Assembly (NCBI GenBank): GCA_000993615.1
Contig: LBWM01000004.1
Location: 1-64,000, forward strand
Length of the DNA: 64,000 bases
Source of the DNA: Candidatus Peregrinibacteria bacterium GW2011_GWF2_39_17
GTDB lineage: Bacteria > Patescibacteriota > Gracilibacteria > UBA1369 > UBA12473
Reading direction: 5' to 3'
Shown: one piece after another, positions 61,732-64,000 of the stretch
Layout: each line of letters starts with the position of its first letter
Position numbering within the stretch: position 1 is the stretch's first letter
The notes under the pieces: model-generated
Seen by the model: only the letters and a program-made list of their open reading frames with translations
What the model was told of the DNA's origin: nothing
The model's database searches: none
Made by a program: the position numbers and the translations under genes

Positions 61732-62928
61732 ATGAACTCTACACAAAAAAAATGGCCATTCGTTTTCATCACGGTTTTACTGCTTTTAGTTAATTTTGGA
61801 GCCGGTCTTTCCGGTGCCTACTTGGGGCTAAAAATCTTCACCCCCACAATATCTCAAGAAAAAACCACTAAAACTCAAGTCATAAACGAGCAATCCGCCA
61901 TTATTGACACCGTTGAAAAAACCAAAGACGCAATTATAAGTGTTATAATTTCCAAAGACGTACCTGTTTTTAAAGAATATTACAGTAACCCCTTCGAAGA
62001 TTTTAATCCCTTTGGCTTTAATTTTAACATTCCGCAGCGCGAACAAATTGGCACTGAAAAACAACAAATTGGCGCGGGCAGCGGATTTATAGTCACAGCC
62101 GATGGTCTAATTATCACTAATCGCCATGTTGTTGAAGACGAAACTGCTTCGTATAGCGTAATCATGAACAACGGAGATATTATTGACGCTAAAATTATAG
62201 ATACAGACCCTACTTACGATATTGCGGTTTTACAAATCGACAAAAAAAATCTAACCTATCTAAACCTAGGGGATTCCGATACCATCAAAGTTGGACAAAG
62301 TGTTATTGCCATTGGCAACGCTCTGGGCGAATTTTCTAATACCGTTAGCTCTGGAATTGTTTCAGGATTAGGAAGAACCGTAACCGCTGGCTCGGGTTAT
62401 GGCCAAGTAGAAACGCTTAATAACATCATCCAAACTGATGCTTCTATTAATCCTGGAAACTCCGGCGGACCATTACTTGACCTAAATGGCAACGTTATCG
62501 GAGTTGATGTAGCCATGGCTCAAAATGCAGAAAATATTGGTTTTGCGATTCCTATTAATCCGGTCAAATCCATTCTTACATCTATCCAAGAAAATGGCGA
62601 AATTATTCGCCCATATCTTGGGATCCGTTACACTCCTATTAACAAAACCATCCAAGAAGCCAATAATTTACCTTATGACTATGGAGCATTAATTCTACGA
62701 GGCCAATCTCCAGAAGATCTAGCCGTAATTCCAGGGGGGCCAGCTGATAAGGCCGGCCTTCAAGAAAACGACCTTATTTTAGAAATCAATAATATTAAAA
62801 TTGAGGCGACCCATCCACTTCAAAGCGAAATTGTTAAATATGACGTTGGGGCAACGGTGACTCTAAAGGTTTACAGTAAAGGTGCGGAAAAAGAAGTGCC
62901 AGTAATTCTAGAAAAAAATCCCATGTAA
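61732..62928 (+). CDS. htrA: HtrA/DegP-type serine protease with PDZ domain
   Basis: A 398-residue envelope protease. One N-terminal helix (about 8-33) anchors or exports it. The trypsin-like domain has the triad H132 (ITNRHVVED), D163 (YDIAVLQID) and S244 (SINPGNSGGPLLD). A single PDZ domain (about 300-395) includes GGPADKAGLQENDLILEINN. It degrades misfolded proteins outside the membrane. An unusual Asn/Phe/Pro-rich insert (NPFEDFNPFGFNFNIP) sits before the protease domain. It is followed by the tRNA on the other strand. Confidence 0.95.
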   Translation: MNSTQKKWPFVFITVLLLLVNFGAGLSGAYLGLKIFTPTISQEKTTKTQVINEQSAIIDTVEKTKDAIISVIISKDVPVFKEYYSNPFEDFNPFGFNFNIPQREQIGTEKQQIGAGSGFIVTADGLIITNRHVVEDETASYSVIMNNGDIIDAKIIDTDPTYDIAVLQIDKKNLTYLNLGDSDTIKVGQSVIAIGNALGEFSNTVSSGIVSGLGRTVTAGSGYGQVETLNNIIQTDASINPGNSGGPLLDLNGNVIGVDVAMAQNAENIGFAIPINPVKSILTSIQENGEIIRPYLGIRYTPINKTIQEANNLPYDYGALILRGQSPEDLAVIPGGPADKAGLQENDLILEINNIKIEATHPLQSEIVKYDVGATVTLKVYSKGAEKEVPVILEKNPM

Positions 62929-63043
62929 GCGGAAAAAAGTCTCCAACTTTTTATTTGCAATTCATCAAAACCAGACTATGATAGAAAAAAGTTATGAAAC
63001 CCCCTCCCCTCCCAAAACTTTTCAATCTTTTTACGAACATAAA

Positions 63044-63120
63044 TGGTGTCCCCGACAGGATTCGAACCTGTGGCCTTTGGCTCCGCAAGCCAACGCTCTA
63101 TCCAACTGAGCTACGAGGAC
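63044..63120 (-). tRNA. tRNA-Arg (anticodon GCG), CCA encoded
   Basis: A complete 77-nt cloverleaf on the minus strand. The acceptor GTCCTCG pairs with CGGGGAC. The D arm is GCTC/GAGC with A20 (an arginine identity base). The anticodon stem TTGGC/GCCAA encloses the loop TTGCGGA, and the T arm is ACAGG-TTCGAAT-CCTGT. Discriminator A and an encoded CCA follow. The loop gives anticodon GCG (G34), reading CGC and CGU, instead of the usual bacterial ACG that is edited to ICG. G36-G37 fits TrmD methylation. Confidence 0.96.
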
Positions 63121-63194
63121 AAAATCAAAAAACAAACTAATCCCTTACCAAAACGGGTCTATTATACGATTGCATGCCTTTAAATCAAGCTTGT

Positions 63195-64000
63195 TCAAAA
63201 AATCTCTAATAGCCCCTTCGGATCAGCATAAGATTCTTCTAAATCCAAATCCTTTGCCACACTTTGATAAGTAATTTTCCCTTTATAAACATTCAAACCT
63301 TTAACAAATCGGCCATCACTCTTTATAGAAGCAATTAAGGCCTCAATCACTCCCTTATCCGCCAATTGTAAAAGATAAGGTGTCGTTGCTGCAGTTAAAG
63401 CTTGTGTTGATTGACGAGCCACTTGTCCCGGCATATTAGCGACCGCACAAAAAATTTTATTTCTCCATTTATAGATTGGATTTTCATGAGTCATCACCTT
63501 TGAGCCCCAAATACAGCCACCCTGATCAATAGAGATATCCACAATAACTGCCCCGTCAATCATAGTTCGAACTTGACTTTCGGTAACTACCTGAGGAGCA
63601 CGAGCCCCTTTTACTAAAACCGCTCCAATCAAAACATGGGCAGTTTTAATCTTTTCCGTATAAACCGGCTCCTCTGGCTTCAAAATTTCTAAATTTCTTA
63701 ATAAATTTTCACCCAAAAAAGTTTTAAATGTAGCATACAATTCAGCAATACGATCTTCCCTAATTTCAAATAAGGTCACTTTTCCACCCATCCCTAAGGC
63801 TGTTCGCGCCGCGAATTCACCAGCTACGCCGCCGCCGATAACCACGGTATGACATAACTCTGTCCCCGTAATCATACCCATCGTAATTCCAAATCCACCA
63901 TATTTTTTTTGTAAATAATGAGCTCCATACTGTACCGCCAAAACCCCAGCTACTTCACTCATCGGCGCCAATAAAGGCAATCGCCCACGCTCATCTTCCA
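63195..64000 (-). CDS. ald: Alanine dehydrogenase, 5' end outside the window
   Basis: The frame stays open to the right edge of the window. Upstream of an internal TTG at 63980 it reads EDERGR-LPLLAPMSEVAG, the conserved interior of NAD-dependent alanine dehydrogenase, so the N-terminal third is missing. Seen here: the APMSEVAG site, the Rossmann motif VVIGGGVAGEFAARTALGMG, DISIDQGGCIWGSKVMTHENPIY region and CAVANMPGQVARQSTQALT. The enzyme interconverts alanine and pyruvate plus ammonia. The C-terminus is complete. Confidence 0.93.
   Translation of the reverse strand, partial: EDERGRLPLLAPMSEVAGVLAVQYGAHYLQKKYGGFGITMGMITGTELCHTVVIGGGVAGEFAARTALGMGGKVTLFEIREDRIAELYATFKTFLGENLLRNLEILKPEEPVYTEKIKTAHVLIGAVLVKGARAPQVVTESQVRTMIDGAVIVDISIDQGGCIWGSKVMTHENPIYKWRNKIFCAVANMPGQVARQSTQALTAATTPYLLQLADKGVIEALIASIKSDGRFVKGLNVYKGKITYQSVAKDLDLEESYADPKGLLEIF

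Overview
The window is an AT-rich bacterial chromosome segment with tightly packed genes, no rRNA, no CRISPR array and no insertion sequence. Several things point to a Patescibacteria (Candidate Phyla Radiation) genome. Many proteins are lineage-specific. Shine-Dalgarno sites are essentially absent, even in front of ribosomal and ATP-synthase genes. An S-layer-homology protein is present, and some housekeeping genes (atpH, infA) are divergent. TGA works as a normal stop codon (for example at 41174-41176 and 44877-44879), so this is not one of the UGA=Gly lineages. A Peregrinibacteria-like source is my inference, not proven by the window.

Layout. 1-6256: a partial unknown protein, a MopE/beta-propeller surface protein with a C-terminal sorting-like tail, a small membrane protein and a CHASE2 adenylate/guanylate cyclase. 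6430-7731: a DEAD-box RNA helicase. 7792-13675 (minus strand): a modification/restriction locus (nuclease-methylase fusion, RhuM-Fic protein, specificity subunit) downstream of a CreD-like membrane protein. 14047-18422: infA-rpmJ-rpsM-rpsK-rpsD-rpoA-rplQ-rplM-rpsI, driven by a recognisable promoter. 18535-24362: two unknown genes, trmD, a type II P-type cation ATPase, a DUF167 protein and rsmA. 24457-29661 (minus): pyrF-pyrE-pyrK-pyrD-pyrC. 29910-37320 (plus): two tiny genes and a 2288-residue protein that joins a fold-type I PLP aminotransferase-like region to a PEPCK/HPr-kinase-like P-loop region. 37354-39524: divergent pyrB and carA. 39617-42403: a small acidic ORF, an SLH surface protein and two genes sharing a repeated, unrecognised domain. 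42483-44879: a DnaQ-type exonuclease fused to a DinG-like region that has lost its helicase motifs. 45054-51921: the complete F1Fo ATP synthase operon. 51971-57464: four poorly characterised genes (secreted, EDR1/transglutaminase-like, TPR-like). 57525-64000: uvrB, a secreted hydrolase-like protein, a BASS-type transporter, an HtrA protease, tRNA-Arg(GCG) and the 3' part of alanine dehydrogenase.

How the parts fit. The pyr genes cover UMP synthesis except carB, which is not in the window. The ATP-synthase c subunit carries the two-glutamate Na+-type motif. Together with a BASS-type (usually Na+-coupled) transporter and a type II P-type ATPase, this suggests a partly sodium-based membrane economy. 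The most unusual objects are the giant PLP/P-loop kinase protein, the DinG-like pseudohelicase, the repeated small domain next to the SLH protein, and a three-copy intergenic repeat (about 13781, 23271 and 28191).
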